A DNA stretch of 64,000 bases from Rhodopseudomonas infernalis (GTDB lineage Bacteria > Pseudomonadota > Alphaproteobacteria > Rhizobiales > Xanthobacteraceae). The notes beneath the pieces were generated by a model. It saw only the letters and a program-made list of their open reading frames with translations. It made no database searches and was not told the DNA's origin. Both the position numbers and the translations under genes were made by a program. The DNA lies in assembly GCF_022271405.1 (NCBI RefSeq), contig NZ_JAJNAL010000001.1, forward strand, positions 1 through 64,000, given 5' to 3'. Position 1 is the first letter of the stretch. Each line of letters opens with the position of its first letter. Positions 35,173 to 44,664 of this stretch are shown one piece after another.

Positions 35173-36771
35173 CTACATCGGTGCGTTGCTCTTGATCAGT
35201 TTGTAGACCACCGAGTCCATCAGGGCTTCGAACGAGGCGTCGATGATGTTCGGCGACACGCCGATCGTGGTCCAGCGCTCGCCGAGTTCGTCCTCGCTCT
35301 CGATCAGCACCCGAGTCACGGCCTCGGTGCCGCCATTGAGGATACGGACGCGGTAATCGACCAGCTTCAATCCCTCGATGTACTTCTGGTACTTGCCGAG
35401 GTCCTTGCGCAGCGCGACGTCGAGCGCGTTGACGGGGCCGTTGCCCTCGGCAGCCGAGATCAGCGTTTCACCGTCGACCACGACCTTGACCACCGCCATC
35501 GCCACGGTGACGCGGTTGCCGTGCGAATTGTAGCGCTGCTCGACATTCACGTCGAACTGCTCGACGTGGAAGAACTCCGGCACCTTGCCGAGGACGCCGC
35601 GCGCCAGCAGATCGAACGAGGCGTTGGCCGTCTCGTAGGCGTAGCCGGCCGCCTCGCGCTCCTTCATCTTCTCGATCAGACGGCCGAGCTTGGGATCGTT
35701 GCGGTCGAACTGGATGGTGGTGCGCTCCAGTTCCGCCACCACGTTGGAACGACCGGCCTGATCGGACACCAGCACCTTGCGATGATTGCCGACCGTCTCC
35801 GGCGCGACATGCTCGTAAGTGTGAGGGTCTTTCATCACGGCCGAGGCGTGGATGCCGGTCTTGGTGACGAAGGCGCTGCCGCCGACATAGGGCGCATGCG
35901 GATTGGGGGCGCGGTCGAGGATGTTGTCGAGCGCGCGCGACACCTGCACAAGCGTCGACAGCTTCTCGTCCGAGACGCCGATCTCGAATTTGTCGGCGAA
36001 CTCCTTCTTCAGCTTCAGCGTCGGGATCATCGACACCAGGTTGGCGTTGCCGCAGCGCTCGCCGAGACCGTTCAGCGTGCCCTGGATCTGCCGCGCGCCG
36101 GCCCGCACGGCGGCGAACGAATTCGCCACCGCCTGCTCGGTGTCGTTGTGGGCATGGATGCCGACATGGCTGCCGGGGATGCGCTTGACCACCTCGCCGA
36201 CGATGGCTTCGATCTCATCCGGCATCGAGCCGCCATTGGTGTCGCACAGCACCACCCAGCGCGCGCCGGACTGGTAAGCCGCCTCGGCGCATTGCAGCGC
36301 GAAATCCGGATTTTCCTTGTAGCCGTCGAAGAAGTGTTCGCAGTCGACCAGCACTTCGCGACCTCTGTCCTTCGCCAGCGCCACGCTGTCGCGGATCGAG
36401 GCGATGTTCTCCTCGTTGGTGGTTTCGAGCGCGACGCGGACCTGATACTCGCTGGACTTCGCCACGTAGCAGATCGCGCCCGCCTTGGCCTCGAGCAGCA
36501 GCGCGACGCCCGGATCGTTGGATGCCGAGCGGCCCGGCCGCCGCGTCATACCGAACGCCGCGAACGTCGCATGACTGAGCTTCTGATCCTCAGCGAAGAA
36601 CTCGGTGTCGAGCGGATTGGCGCCCGGATAGCCGCCTTCGACATAGTCGAGGCCGAGATCGTCCAGCAGACCGGCGATCAGCTTCTTGTCATGCAGCGTG
36701 AAGTCGACGCCGTTGGTCTGTGCGCCATCGCGCAGCGTGGTGTCGTAGAGATACAGTCGTTCGCGACTCAT
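35173..36771 (-). CDS. cimA: (R)-citramalate synthase
   Basis: Condenses pyruvate with acetyl-CoA, giving a threonine-independent route to 2-oxobutyrate for isoleucine. Product is 532 residues: HMGL-like TIM barrel with YLYDTTLRDGAQTNGVDFT at the start and HAHNDTEQAVANS near 215, then the LeuA-type regulatory domain after about 390. DTTLRDG and the overall length fit the CimA branch rather than LeuA. Start ATG at 36771 overlaps the GNAT stop (ATGA), so the two are translationally coupled. It complements ilvC and ilvNB in the same window. Confidence 0.93.
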   Translation of the reverse strand: MSRERLYLYDTTLRDGAQTNGVDFTLHDKKLIAGLLDDLGLDYVEGGYPGANPLDTEFFAEDQKLSHATFAAFGMTRRPGRSASNDPGVALLLEAKAGAICYVAKSSEYQVRVALETTNEENIASIRDSVALAKDRGREVLVDCEHFFDGYKENPDFALQCAEAAYQSGARWVVLCDTNGGSMPDEIEAIVGEVVKRIPGSHVGIHAHNDTEQAVANSFAAVRAGARQIQGTLNGLGERCGNANLVSMIPTLKLKKEFADKFEIGVSDEKLSTLVQVSRALDNILDRAPNPHAPYVGGSAFVTKTGIHASAVMKDPHTYEHVAPETVGNHRKVLVSDQAGRSNVVAELERTTIQFDRNDPKLGRLIEKMKEREAAGYAYETANASFDLLARGVLGKVPEFFHVEQFDVNVEQRYNSHGNRVTVAMAVVKVVVDGETLISAAEGNGPVNALDVALRKDLGKYQKYIEGLKLVDYRVRILNGGTEAVTRVLIESEDELGERWTTIGVSPNIIDASFEALMDSVVYKLIKSNAPM

Positions 36772-37277
36772 TGATCCGCTCCCGGCGCTGCGGGGTCCGC
36801 GAGCGTCTTTTTCATCGAAGTATTGGCGAGCCATTCGCCGTTGATGGTGACCGTGTTACGCCGCGTCGCCACATAGGCGCGGCGCGTGAAGAACTCGGCG
36901 GCGTTGTCGCTAGCGTCGACCGTCAGCGCCTGCACGCCGCGGGCGCCGACGATCTTTTCGAGCGCGTCGATCAGCGAAGTCGCAACGCCCATCCGGGTGA
37001 AATCCGGATGGACATAGAGCATGTCGATGTGATCGGCGCCCTTCAGCGAGGCGAACCCGACCGGCGCGCCGCCCAGCGTCGCAATCAGTGTAAGCTGCGA
37101 GGCGAGCCGCGCGGCGAATTTTGCGTCGTCGTCGGCGACCGCGGACCACGCCTCCTGCTGCGCCTCGCTGTAATCGTCGTCAGTCAGTTGCTCGATCGCC
37201 GCCACAAAGATCGCCGCTGCGATCTGGGCGTCCTCGGGCAGGTACGGCCGCAGACCGGGCTTTTCACTCGCACCCAT
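36768..37277 (-). CDS. GNAT-family N-acetyltransferase
   Basis: Acetyl-CoA-dependent acetyltransferase of 169 residues. The GNAT core covers about 15-145, with the acetyl-CoA loop in YVHPDFTRMGVATSLIDALEKIVG (about 90-112), and FTRRAYVATRRNTVTINGEWL at the C terminus. Substrate unknown. It overlaps cimA by 4 nt downstream, and a 43-residue membrane protein gene ends 3 nt upstream, so three genes appear to form one unit. Confidence 0.87.
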   Translation of the reverse strand: MGASEKPGLRPYLPEDAQIAAAIFVAAIEQLTDDDYSEAQQEAWSAVADDDAKFAARLASQLTLIATLGGAPVGFASLKGADHIDMLYVHPDFTRMGVATSLIDALEKIVGARGVQALTVDASDNAAEFFTRRAYVATRRNTVTINGEWLANTSMKKTLADPAAPGADQ

Positions 37278-37280
37278 GAC

Positions 37281-37412
37281 TCACCAGAACCCGTAAAGCT
37301 TGAGCACCAGCGCCGTCGCGCCGCCGAGCAGCGCGATCTTGATAGCGATGTAGTACAGCCAGTGCTTCGGAAAAGGCGTGTCCGGCCGCGACGTCGGCTT
37401 CGGGTTGGTCAT
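37281..37412 (-). CDS. Small single-pass membrane protein (43 residues)
   Basis: ATG at 37412 to TGA at 37281. A Pro-rich polar N terminus (KPTSRPDTPFPKHW) is followed by one hydrophobic helix (about 17-38, YYIAIKIALLGGATALVLKLYGF). The spacing is tight: its stop is 3 nt before the GNAT start. Codon use looks like that of its neighbours. It is below usual length cutoffs and I do not recognise a named family. Confidence 0.72.
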   Translation of the reverse strand: MTNPKPTSRPDTPFPKHWLYYIAIKIALLGGATALVLKLYGFW

Positions 37413-37502
37413 CGAGCGAGCTCCCGCTGCGCAGTTGATTTCAATCCGAGGGCGATGCGCTGGATCTGTGCAGCGCCGATCGCGCCCCGTTTCCTCTCGG
37501 TT

Positions 37503-37639
37503 GTCATTCCGGGATGCGCCCGCAGGGCGCAGACCCGGAATCCATACCCCCTGGCCTCGCGATTGAAGTCCGTGCGCCTGCCGTGATTCCAGGGGGTATG
37601 GATTCCGGGTTCGCGCGAAGGCGCGCGCCCCGGAATGAC
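37503..37639. repeat. Large palindromic repeat (GTCATTCCGG family)
   Basis: A perfect 21-bp inverted repeat (37534-37554 with 37589-37609, centred on the GGAATCCATACCCCC motif) with a 34-nt loop lies inside outer ends GTCATTCCGG (37503-37512) and CCGGAATGAC (37630-37639), plus GC-rich arms. It sits between cysS and the small membrane protein gene. Confidence 0.85.
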
Positions 37640-37656
37640 TGCGCGGAGGTGGACGC

Positions 37657-39048
37657 TCATCGCGCGATCTCCCAGGTCGTCACCGGCTTGCCGTCGGAAT
37701 CCTTGCCGTCTTTGATGGTGATGCCCATCGCGGCAAGCTCGTCGCGGATGCGGTCGGATTCCTTGAAGTCCTTGCGCGCGCGGGCAGCGGTGCGAGCATC
37801 GATCAACGACGTTGCGGTCGCGTCGAGATCGACGGGGGCACGCACCACCGGCGCAATGCCGAGCAGCTGCATCGCGCCGCGTAGTTCTTCGGCCTTCCCC
37901 GCGCGGCGCAGCGCGTGCAACTCCGCGATCATCTTCGGCGTATTGAGATCGTCGGTGAGCGGAGCGATCACCTCGTCGCAGTTCGCCGGCGTTGCGTCCT
38001 TCGTGAAGTCCGACCAGTCGAGAACAGCTTTCTCCACCTCGTGCAGCGACTCGACCGTCCAATCGATCGGCTGCCGGTAGTGAGTCTTCAGCATCGCCAG
38101 ACGCAGCGTGGCGCCGTCCCAGGACCTGCCGCCGAACTTGTCGGTCGCCAGCAACTCCCGGATGGTGATGAAGTTGCCGAGGCTCTTCGACATCTTCTCG
38201 CCTTCGACCTGCAGGAAGCCGTTGTGCATCCAGGTCTGGGCCATGCGTTCGGTGTGGAAGGCGCAGCAGGTTTGGGCGACTTCGTTTTCGTGGTGCGGGA
38301 AGACGAGATCGATGCCGCCGCCGTGGATATCGAAGGTTTCGCCGAGATGCTTCCACGACATCGCCGAGCACTCGATGTGCCAGCCCGGCCGGCCTTCGGT
38401 GGTGATACCAGCCGGCGACGGCCACGACGGCTCGCCGGGCTTCGACGGCTTCCACAGCACGAAGTCGGTGGCGTCGCGCTTGTTGGGCGCGACGTCGACG
38501 CGGGCGCCGGCGATCATCTCGTCGAGCGACCGGTTGGCGAGCGCGCCGTAGCGCGGCAGTACGCCGTTGGCCGCATTCATCGCCGCCGGCGAGAACAGCA
38601 CGTGGTCCTGCTCGACATAGGCGAAGCCGCCGGCGACCAGCTTCTCGATGATCGCCCGCATCTCGGCGATGTGCTCGGTCGCGCGCGGCTCGACGGACGG
38701 CCGCAGGCAGCCGAGCGCATCGACGTCGTCGTGGAATTGCTGCTCGGTCTTCTCGGTGACCTTGCGGATCGCCTCGTTCAGCGGCAGGCCGGGATAGTCA
38801 CGCGCAGCGCGGTCGTTGATCTTGTCGTCGACGTCGGTGATGTTGCGGACGTATTTGACTTGGTCGGCGCCGTAGAGGTGCCGCAGCAGTCGGAACAGCA
38901 CGTCGAACACGATCACCGGCCGGGCATTGCCGATATGGGCGAAGTCGTAGACCGTTGGCCCGCAGACATACATCCGCACGTTGTGCGGATCGAGCGGCGC
39001 GAAGTCGCGCTTCTCCTTGGTCAGCGTATCGTAAAGGCGCAAAGCCAT
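37657..39048 (-). CDS. cysS: Cysteinyl-tRNA synthetase
   Basis: Class I aminoacyl-tRNA synthetase, 463 residues, the normal monomeric size. HIGH-type motif in [16 protein letters not shown] (about 29-44, with the zinc Cys), zinc ligands including [22 protein letters not shown] and [11 protein letters not shown], and KMSKS in [13 protein letters not shown]. Start ATG at 39048 (MALRLYDTL). It precedes the small-protein/GNAT/cimA group but a repeat separates them. Confidence 0.97.
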   Translation of the reverse strand: MALRLYDTLTKEKRDFAPLDPHNVRMYVCGPTVYDFAHIGNARPVIVFDVLFRLLRHLYGADQVKYVRNITDVDDKINDRAARDYPGLPLNEAIRKVTEKTEQQFHDDVDALGCLRPSVEPRATEHIAEMRAIIEKLVAGGFAYVEQDHVLFSPAAMNAANGVLPRYGALANRSLDEMIAGARVDVAPNKRDATDFVLWKPSKPGEPSWPSPAGITTEGRPGWHIECSAMSWKHLGETFDIHGGGIDLVFPHHENEVAQTCCAFHTERMAQTWMHNGFLQVEGEKMSKSLGNFITIRELLATDKFGGRSWDGATLRLAMLKTHYRQPIDWTVESLHEVEKAVLDWSDFTKDATPANCDEVIAPLTDDLNTPKMIAELHALRRAGKAEELRGAMQLLGIAPVVRAPVDLDATATSLIDARTAARARKDFKESDRIRDELAAMGITIKDGKDSDGKPVTTWEIAR

Positions 39049-39357
39049 GGATTCCCGTCCCCTGCGGCCGGGCGTCCAGTGATCTCATGAGAGAAAAGAC
39101 GGCCTCAGCCAGCGTTGAGCTAGCTCGTAATCTCGCGGCAAATGCCACAAATCGAGAAAAGACCGTTCATTCCCGCACCATGGCCAGCCGGCCGGGGCGC
39201 GTCAAGCCCGGCAAACGCCCTAGGTCGTGCTGCTGACCGATTTTCGCCATGATCGGCGCCTAGCGCACCGTCGCGTGGTTCCACGCCATGGTTAACGAAT
39301 CTTTACGTCTTCTCGTCTAATGGTCGTGGGTACGTTGCCCCCGTCATTTGGTGCCCC
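39049..39357. other. Divergent promoter region between cysS and the secreted protein at 39358
   Basis: No gene seen. It contains the CtrA-like site at 39292-39306 near the plus-strand gene; no clear cysS promoter was picked out. Confidence 0.55.
39292..39306. promoter_or_regulatory. CtrA-like box (one mismatch)
   Basis: TTAA-CGAATCT-TTAC, one base off TTAA-N7-TTAA, 52 nt before the start codon at 39358. Confidence 0.4.
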
Positions 39358-39666
39358 ATGAAATTGATTTCAGCCTTCGTCGCCTGCGCGGCGCTGCTGG
39401 CGGCCTCCAGCGCGTCGGCGGACAGTCGCGTCTTCATCATCGCCAATCAGCCGGACGGCTACGGCATCGACCAGTGCCTGGCGAAAAGCGAGCGCTGCGG
39501 CGCGCATGCCGCCCTCGCCTACTGCCAGTCGCGCGAGTTCGCCCAGGCCGTGTCGTATCGCCGGGTCGATCCCGACGAGATCACCGGCGCGGTGCCCAAA
39601 ACCGCCGGCGTTTCCTGCCGCCGCGGCGGCTGCGACGAATACGTCGCCATCACTTGCCAGCGCTGA
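39358..39666 (+). CDS. Small secreted cysteine-containing protein
   Basis: Product is 102 residues, family not recognised. A signal peptide (1-20, ending SASA before D) is followed by a mature part with six Cys residues (in DQCLAKSERCG, AYCQSRE, VSCRRGGCDEY and ITCQR), an arrangement suggesting disulfides in the periplasm. A CtrA-like site lies just upstream. The next gene, also secreted and Cys-containing, starts 186 nt later on the same strand. Confidence 0.78.
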   Translation: MKLISAFVACAALLAASSASADSRVFIIANQPDGYGIDQCLAKSERCGAHAALAYCQSREFAQAVSYRRVDPDEITGAVPKTAGVSCRRGGCDEYVAITCQR

Positions 39667-39852
39667 GTCGGCGCGTTTTCCCCTGTGGCTCGCCACAGAG
39701 ACGCCCCGGAAACGACGTGACGATGCCGTGAGAAGCCGGTATGAGGTGCGGCGCCGTCTCGGTTTAACGGATTGCCCGATGGCCTTGCTCCCGCGGGTTT
39801 GCTGAGACTGGTCGGCGCCTCGCCGATGTCCCATCCGCTCGGAATTCCCTGA

Positions 39853-41001
39853 ATGCCGGACTTGTTCGAGACCGCCGATCGCTTCCGTCGCAGCCTGCTG
39901 GCGGGGGCCGTGCTGGCCGCCATGGCGGCTTGCGGCTCCGCAGCCAACGCCCAGCAAGGCTACCCGCCGCAGGGCGGTGCGCCGCAGGGCGCGGTCAATC
40001 CGGTCTGCCCCCGGCTCGAGGCCCAGCTCGCCAGCATCGATCGCGGTGGCGGCGGCGATCCGGCGCGGGCCGATCAGATCCGGCGCTACGAGGATTCGGT
40101 CAACCGGCAGCAGGGCGAACTCGACCGTGTCACCATGCAGGCCAAGCGGATGGGCTGCGACAGTTCGGGATTCTTCTCGCTGTTCAACGGCCAGTCGGCG
40201 CAGTGCGGACCGGTGAACAACCAGATCCAGCAGATGCGCGGCAACCTCGACCAGATGACGTCGAGCCTGGAGCGTCTGCGTTCCGGCGGTCCCGGCGGCG
40301 GCGATCGTGATAATCAGCGCCGCTCCGTGCTGATAGCGCTGGCGCAGAACAATTGCGGCCCGCAATACGCGGCCGCCGTACAGCAACAGGGCGGCGGATT
40401 CCTCGACAATCTGTTCCGCGGCAATCAGCCCGCCGCCCCCGGCGCCGGCGCGCCGCTGCCCGACTTCAACACCGACACCGGCACGTTCCGCACGGTGTGC
40501 GTGCGCACCTGCGACGGCTATTACTTCCCGATCTCCTTCGCCACCGTGCCGGGCCGCTTCGCCGACGACGAGAAGACCTGCAAGAGCCTGTGCCCGGCGT
40601 CCGACGCCGCGCTCTACGCCTACCGCAATCCCGGTCAGGACATGAACCAGGCGGTGTCGATCGCCGGCCAGCCCTACACCTCGCTGCCCGCGGCCTTCCG
40701 CTATCGGCAGGCGTTCGACCCGGCCTGCACCTGCAAGGCGGCGAACCAGAGCTGGGCGGACGCGCTGAAAGGCGTCGATGATACGTCTGCGCGCGAGCAT
40801 GGGGACATCATCGTCACCGAAGAGAGCGCCAAGCGCATGGCGCTGCCGCCAGCGCAGCGCGCCAACGCCCGCAAGGGCAATGCCACCGCGCCTGCCGCAG
40901 CCAATGGCGCAGCAGCGGCACAGCCCGATCCCGGCGCGCCGGCGACCGATCCCAACAAGATCCGCACTGTCGGCCCGACCTTCCTGCCCAAGGCGCAGTA
41001 A
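39853..41001 (+). CDS. DUF2865 domain protein, exported
   Basis: Product is 382 residues of unknown function. N-terminal hydrophobic signal region (about 12-35, AGAVLAAMAACGSAANAQ). The mature part has a coiled-coil-like Gln-rich stretch (about 70-145) and a conserved core (about 205-320; TFRTVCVRTCDGYYFPISFATVPGRF, CKSLCPASDAALYAYRNPG) with paired Cys, typical of DUF2865. The C terminus is Ala/Pro-rich. Possibly an envelope-associated protein; found mostly in Rhizobiales. Confidence 0.85.
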   Translation: MPDLFETADRFRRSLLAGAVLAAMAACGSAANAQQGYPPQGGAPQGAVNPVCPRLEAQLASIDRGGGGDPARADQIRRYEDSVNRQQGELDRVTMQAKRMGCDSSGFFSLFNGQSAQCGPVNNQIQQMRGNLDQMTSSLERLRSGGPGGGDRDNQRRSVLIALAQNNCGPQYAAAVQQQGGGFLDNLFRGNQPAAPGAGAPLPDFNTDTGTFRTVCVRTCDGYYFPISFATVPGRFADDEKTCKSLCPASDAALYAYRNPGQDMNQAVSIAGQPYTSLPAAFRYRQAFDPACTCKAANQSWADALKGVDDTSAREHGDIIVTEESAKRMALPPAQRANARKGNATAPAAANGAAAAQPDPGAPATDPNKIRTVGPTFLPKAQ

Positions 41002-41107
41002 CACCGCGCCATCGCCCGAGCGCGCGGCATAGCCCATCCGGGCTATGGCCCGCGCGTTGCGCCTGATCCAGCTTGCAGCCTCTCGCGATTGTCAGAGGAG
41101 TTGCAGC

Positions 41108-42445
41108 ATGCGGGTCATCGTTGTCGGCGGCGGCATCGCCGGATTGGGCGCGGCCGATCGGCTACGCGACGACGGCCATGAGGTCGTGCTGCTCGAACAG
41201 GACACCGAACCCGGCGGGCGCTGCCGCTCGGTGCTGTGGCATGGGGTGTGGGCGGTCACCGGCGCGTTCGCGTTTCTCGGCGCCGAGAGCAACCTGCGCG
41301 ACCTCGCCGGCAAGCTCGGCATCGATCAGCCGGGCGACATCGCGGACCTGACGGCGGCGCATCGCTGGAACGTACTGGTGAAGCGCCAGCACAATGTCGG
41401 GTTCGGCGCCTTCGACCTGATCAGCGCCGCAAAACACCCGTTCATTCCCTTCGCGGAGAAGGCGCGGCTGCTCGCCACGCTGCCGAAGCTCGGCCAGATC
41501 GCCGTCACCGGCGATCCGCGCGATATCACCAGCGCGGCGGCGCTCGACGACGTCAACGCCTGCGAGTATTTCCGCCGCTTCTCGCCGACCTTCGTCGATT
41601 ACTTCCTGGAGCCCTGCGTGGCGATGTTCTGCGGCTATGGCGAGGACGATTTCTCGCTAGCCTGGACGGCGTGGAGTACGGCCGGACGATTGTCGTGGTC
41701 GGGCGACAAGATCTGGAGCTTCAAGGAACGCGGCGCCGGCCGGCTGACCTGGGAGCTCGGCCGCAGCCTAGCCGCCGATCCCCGGGTCGATCTTCGACTC
41801 GCGACGAGCGTGGCCGAGGTCCGCACCCACGCTGACGGCGTGGAGGTCGACGCAGCGAGCGATGGGCGTCGTGAGACCCTTCGGGGTGACGCGGTAATCA
41901 TGGCGGTCCCGGGCAACAAGGTGCCGGCGCTGATGCCGCAGCTCGATGCGGAGCGACGGCGCTTCTTCGACGGCGTCGACTACGCCGGCCACCACATTGT
42001 CTACTACCTGCTCGACCGCCCCAAGGACGACCTGCTCGACACCTACGTGCTCCCGGCCGCCGACGGCTTCCGCCGCACCGGCAATCTGCGCTTCACCGAC
42101 ATGGGCGACGGCACCACCTTCGCGCATTCGCAGTGGAAGGATTGGGGGTGCCGGCAGCATGCCGACGCAAGTGACGCCGACCTGCTCACCATCGCCTGGA
42201 GCGATGTGGTCGACGCCCTGCCCCAGCTCGCCGAGACGCGGCTGATCGACAGCTTCATCTCGCGCCAGCCCGATGCGATCTGCAAGCGGCCCAAGGGCTA
42301 TATCCGCGGCCTGCGCCGCTTTCTCGATCTCGGGCCGATGCCGCGCGTCGCGTTCTGCGGCGACTATCTCACCAACAGCACGGTCGGTCAGTCGCATTGG
42401 TCGGGGCTGAAGGCCGCGGAGGATCTGATCGCACGCGGCGATTAG
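41108..42445 (+). CDS. FAD-dependent oxidoreductase (amine oxidase / protoporphyrinogen oxidase-like)
   Basis: Flavoprotein of 445 residues. The dinucleotide-binding motif VVGGGIAGLGAADRL opens the protein, followed by HEVVLLEQDTEPGGRC, the GG motif of the amine-oxidase family; the C-terminal CGDYLTNSTVGQSHWSGLKAAE closes the FAD site. Substrate unknown. Start ATG at 41108, AGGAG eight nt upstream; the earlier open frame is unsupported. It ends 4 nt into the convergent LuxR gene. Confidence 0.88.
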   Translation: MRVIVVGGGIAGLGAADRLRDDGHEVVLLEQDTEPGGRCRSVLWHGVWAVTGAFAFLGAESNLRDLAGKLGIDQPGDIADLTAAHRWNVLVKRQHNVGFGAFDLISAAKHPFIPFAEKARLLATLPKLGQIAVTGDPRDITSAAALDDVNACEYFRRFSPTFVDYFLEPCVAMFCGYGEDDFSLAWTAWSTAGRLSWSGDKIWSFKERGAGRLTWELGRSLAADPRVDLRLATSVAEVRTHADGVEVDAASDGRRETLRGDAVIMAVPGNKVPALMPQLDAERRRFFDGVDYAGHHIVYYLLDRPKDDLLDTYVLPAADGFRRTGNLRFTDMGDGTTFAHSQWKDWGCRQHADASDADLLTIAWSDVVDALPQLAETRLIDSFISRQPDAICKRPKGYIRGLRRFLDLGPMPRVAFCGDYLTNSTVGQSHWSGLKAAEDLIARGD

Positions 42446-43182
42446 TTGCCGTCATTGGCGCGGCGGCCAGATCCCAGCAGCGCGCTCAGCTCGGTGCGAT
42501 TGCGGGTGCCGGTTTTATCCAGCACCGCGCGCATCTGGTTCTTGATCGTCCACGGACTGCTGCCCAGCATCCGGGCGATCGATTTGTTGGAATGCCCCGC
42601 CGCGGCGAGCGTCGCGACTTCGCTCTCGCGCCGCGTCAGCGCGTGCTGCCGGCCGTCGTCGGCCAGCCGCTGCGCCGGGTCGATGCGAGCGGCCAAGCCG
42701 CCATACGCCATTTCCAGCAGCGGCAGCAGCGACAACGCCAGCCCTCGATCGCGCTCGTCGAAGTCGCCACGCTGGGCATCGCGTACCAGGCTCAGCGCGC
42801 CGACGATCCGGCGGCGGTCGCGTAGCGCCAGCGTCAGCACGAAGGCGGCACCGCAATCGGTCAGCAACGGCTCATCGGGCGGTGCGGCCGGCGTCAGCTC
42901 GGACAGCCGCGCGACGCCGTTATCATGGGATGCGGCAACGCGGTCCAGCCAGGTCCGGATCGGATCGCGGGCGCGTACTTCGGCGCAATAATGCGCCTCG
43001 CACCAGGACGGCCAGTTGATGAAGTACATCCTGCCGGGCCCGCCGCCGTGTCGGTCGGAGAACACCGCGCGGCTCGCTCCGAACACAGGCCGCAGCGACA
43101 CCATCGCCGCCTCGGCGAACCCTGCGGGCGTGGCGGGTCGGGACAGATCGGGAGCCAGGTCGGCAGGATCGTGGATCGGCAT
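42442..43182 (-). CDS. LuxR-family transcriptional regulator
   Basis: Product is 246 residues. An N-terminal sensory region (about 10-165) resembles a GAF/autoinducer-like domain, with no clear acyl-homoserine-lactone signature. The C-terminal LuxR helix-turn-helix (about 175-235) has LTRRESEVATLAAAGHSNKSIARMLGSSPWTIKNQM. No luxI or rpaI gene is near. Start ATG at 43182 (MPIHDPAD). Signal and targets unknown; convergent with the oxidoreductase. Confidence 0.85.
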   Translation of the reverse strand: MPIHDPADLAPDLSRPATPAGFAEAAMVSLRPVFGASRAVFSDRHGGGPGRMYFINWPSWCEAHYCAEVRARDPIRTWLDRVAASHDNGVARLSELTPAAPPDEPLLTDCGAAFVLTLALRDRRRIVGALSLVRDAQRGDFDERDRGLALSLLPLLEMAYGGLAARIDPAQRLADDGRQHALTRRESEVATLAAAGHSNKSIARMLGSSPWTIKNQMRAVLDKTGTRNRTELSALLGSGRRANDGN

Positions 43183-43800
43183 TCGCGGCTCGCTGTGACT
43201 TGTCCGTTTCCAGGATGAGGAGACGGCACGCTGTCGGGCGCTGCGACCATCAAACCGAGTTGCGGCGAACTGCGCAAGACCGCGGCCGGTGGTCGACCGC
43301 CAGCCGGGCCAAAAACGGACTTGTGGGAGGTGCCGCTGCCCCCCGGCCGCCGCCCGAAAAACCTTGCGGCAAACCTGTGGCACGCCATTTCAGCCCGAAG
43401 AATCCGTTGCGGCGAAACGGTGTCCTCCGCCACAATTCGAACCAGCGGTAATCCCACGAAATTGCCGCCGGGCCGCCGACCAAGCGCCGCATTCGGCGGC
43501 GGCAGGCCGGACCGCCTCCGCCACGCGTTCGCACTCGCGATGCGCCGATTACCGGAAGCGGTCGATCTCACTCGAAACGGCATACGCCTGTCATGCGCAT
43601 CCGCGGTGAAGCCTTCGCGAAGGTGTGGATGGCCGGGCCCTCGCCGCGCGGCTTCGGCCGCGCAGGCGGGACGAGCCCGGTCCTGACGAACAGCGAGTCG
43701 TACTCGGCCGCTAACCCGCGATGAGGCGACAGCACCAGGCAAGCCAGTCCGCGTCCTCGAACGAGGACGCGCTTGGCGATTGGCTTCCTTCGCCGGCCGC
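43183..43800. other. Gap between LuxR and cupin genes
   Basis: About 620 bases without a gene I can support. Several short open frames exist in both directions but have no start signal, domain or family resemblance. It includes a GGATGGCCGGGCC piece resembling the small repeats at 48712 and 62391. Confidence 0.5.
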
Positions 43801-44226
43801 TTACACCGGGCTGGCCAGCGGCTTGCCCTTTTCGACGATGTAGTTGATCATCAGCCTTGTCTTGCCCGACGACGGCTTGCCGCCGGCGTGCGGCGTGGCG
43901 GGCGGGACCTGAAACGCTTCGCCGGCCTTGATGGTCTGTGTCGGCTTCCCCTCGATCGGCAGTTCGATCTCGCCTTCCATCACGTAGGTCGACTCGATCC
44001 CCGGGTGGGTATGGCGCCCAACGACCGCTCCGGGATCGAGCGTCACGTCCATGATAATCGTCTCGTACCCCGCCGCGGGGCCATCCGTCCGGCTCAACAC
44101 CTTGCGCGTGACGCCGTTCGCCGTCGTCGCGGCCGCGCCCTGCGCGAACGCCTCCGTCGCCCCGAACCCGGCGATGGTGCAGATCGCACAGCCGGCGACC
44201 GCCGCAAATCCTCGTCGTGTCAGCAT
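43801..44226 (-). CDS. Exported cupin-domain protein
   Basis: Product is 141 residues. N terminus TRRGFAAVAGCAICTIAGFG resembles a twin-arginine signal peptide, cleaved near AFAQ. The rest is a single cupin barrel (about 45-135) with the metal motif in VVGRHTHPGIESTYVMEGE and FQVPPATPHAGG. Likely a periplasmic metal-binding cupin; substrate unknown. It stands alone. Confidence 0.88.
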   Translation of the reverse strand: MLTRRGFAAVAGCAICTIAGFGATEAFAQGAAATTANGVTRKVLSRTDGPAAGYETIIMDVTLDPGAVVGRHTHPGIESTYVMEGEIELPIEGKPTQTIKAGEAFQVPPATPHAGGKPSSGKTRLMINYIVEKGKPLASPV

Positions 44227-44370
44227 GACGTCCTCCCAATCCTTAAAGCCCGTCTGCGCGGGCGTGGGGGAAGTCTGGCAGAGCTGACGATCCTTGGGAA
44301 GGAAGTTCTATCAAGATGGTAGTAGCCTCGGCTTCCGAGCTTCCTGATATCCCCGATAGACGATATATTC

Positions 44371-44384
44371 GTGATAATCATCAC
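44371..44384. promoter_or_regulatory. Operator-like palindrome upstream of vapB
   Basis: GTGAT-AATC-ATCAC is a perfect 5-bp inverted repeat, 16 nt before the vapB start. VapBC complexes commonly repress their own promoter at such sites. Confidence 0.5.
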
Positions 44385-44400
44385 GCGCTGGAGGCTGCCG

Positions 44401-44664
44401 GTGACATCCCGAACCGCCAAGATTTTCACGATCGGCAGCAGTCAGGCCGTCCAACTGCCAGCAGAGTTTTGCTTCGAAGGCAGCGAAGTTTTCGTACGCC
44501 GCAATCCGAGGACCGGCGACGTCATCCTGTCGCGAAAGCCGGACTTGTGGGATGGGCTGCTCGCGCTTCACCAGTCGGCAGACGTCCCTGACGACTTCAT
44601 GGGACCGTCCGACCGCAACCAGCCCCCGCAGGATCGCGATCCGTTCGAAGGATGGAGCGAATGA
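44401..44664 (+). CDS. vapB: VapB-type antitoxin (AbrB/SpoVT fold)
   Basis: Antitoxin that neutralises VapC and represses the operon. Product is 87 residues from GTG at 44401, preceded by GGAGG at ideal spacing; the ATG at 44371 overlaps the operator and is less likely. N-terminal swapped-hairpin DNA-binding domain (about 3-48: [35 protein letters not shown]), then a tail that should wrap VapC. Its stop overlaps the vapC start (ATGA). Confidence 0.9.
   Translation: MTSRTAKIFTIGSSQAVQLPAEFCFEGSEVFVRRNPRTGDVILSRKPDLWDGLLALHQSADVPDDFMGPSDRNQPPQDRDPFEGWSE

Noticed and set aside
43568-44239. An open frame on the minus strand overlapping the cupin gene and running into the gap before it
   Set aside because: The overlap is with the cupin gene in another frame; its extension into the gap has no start or family resemblance.
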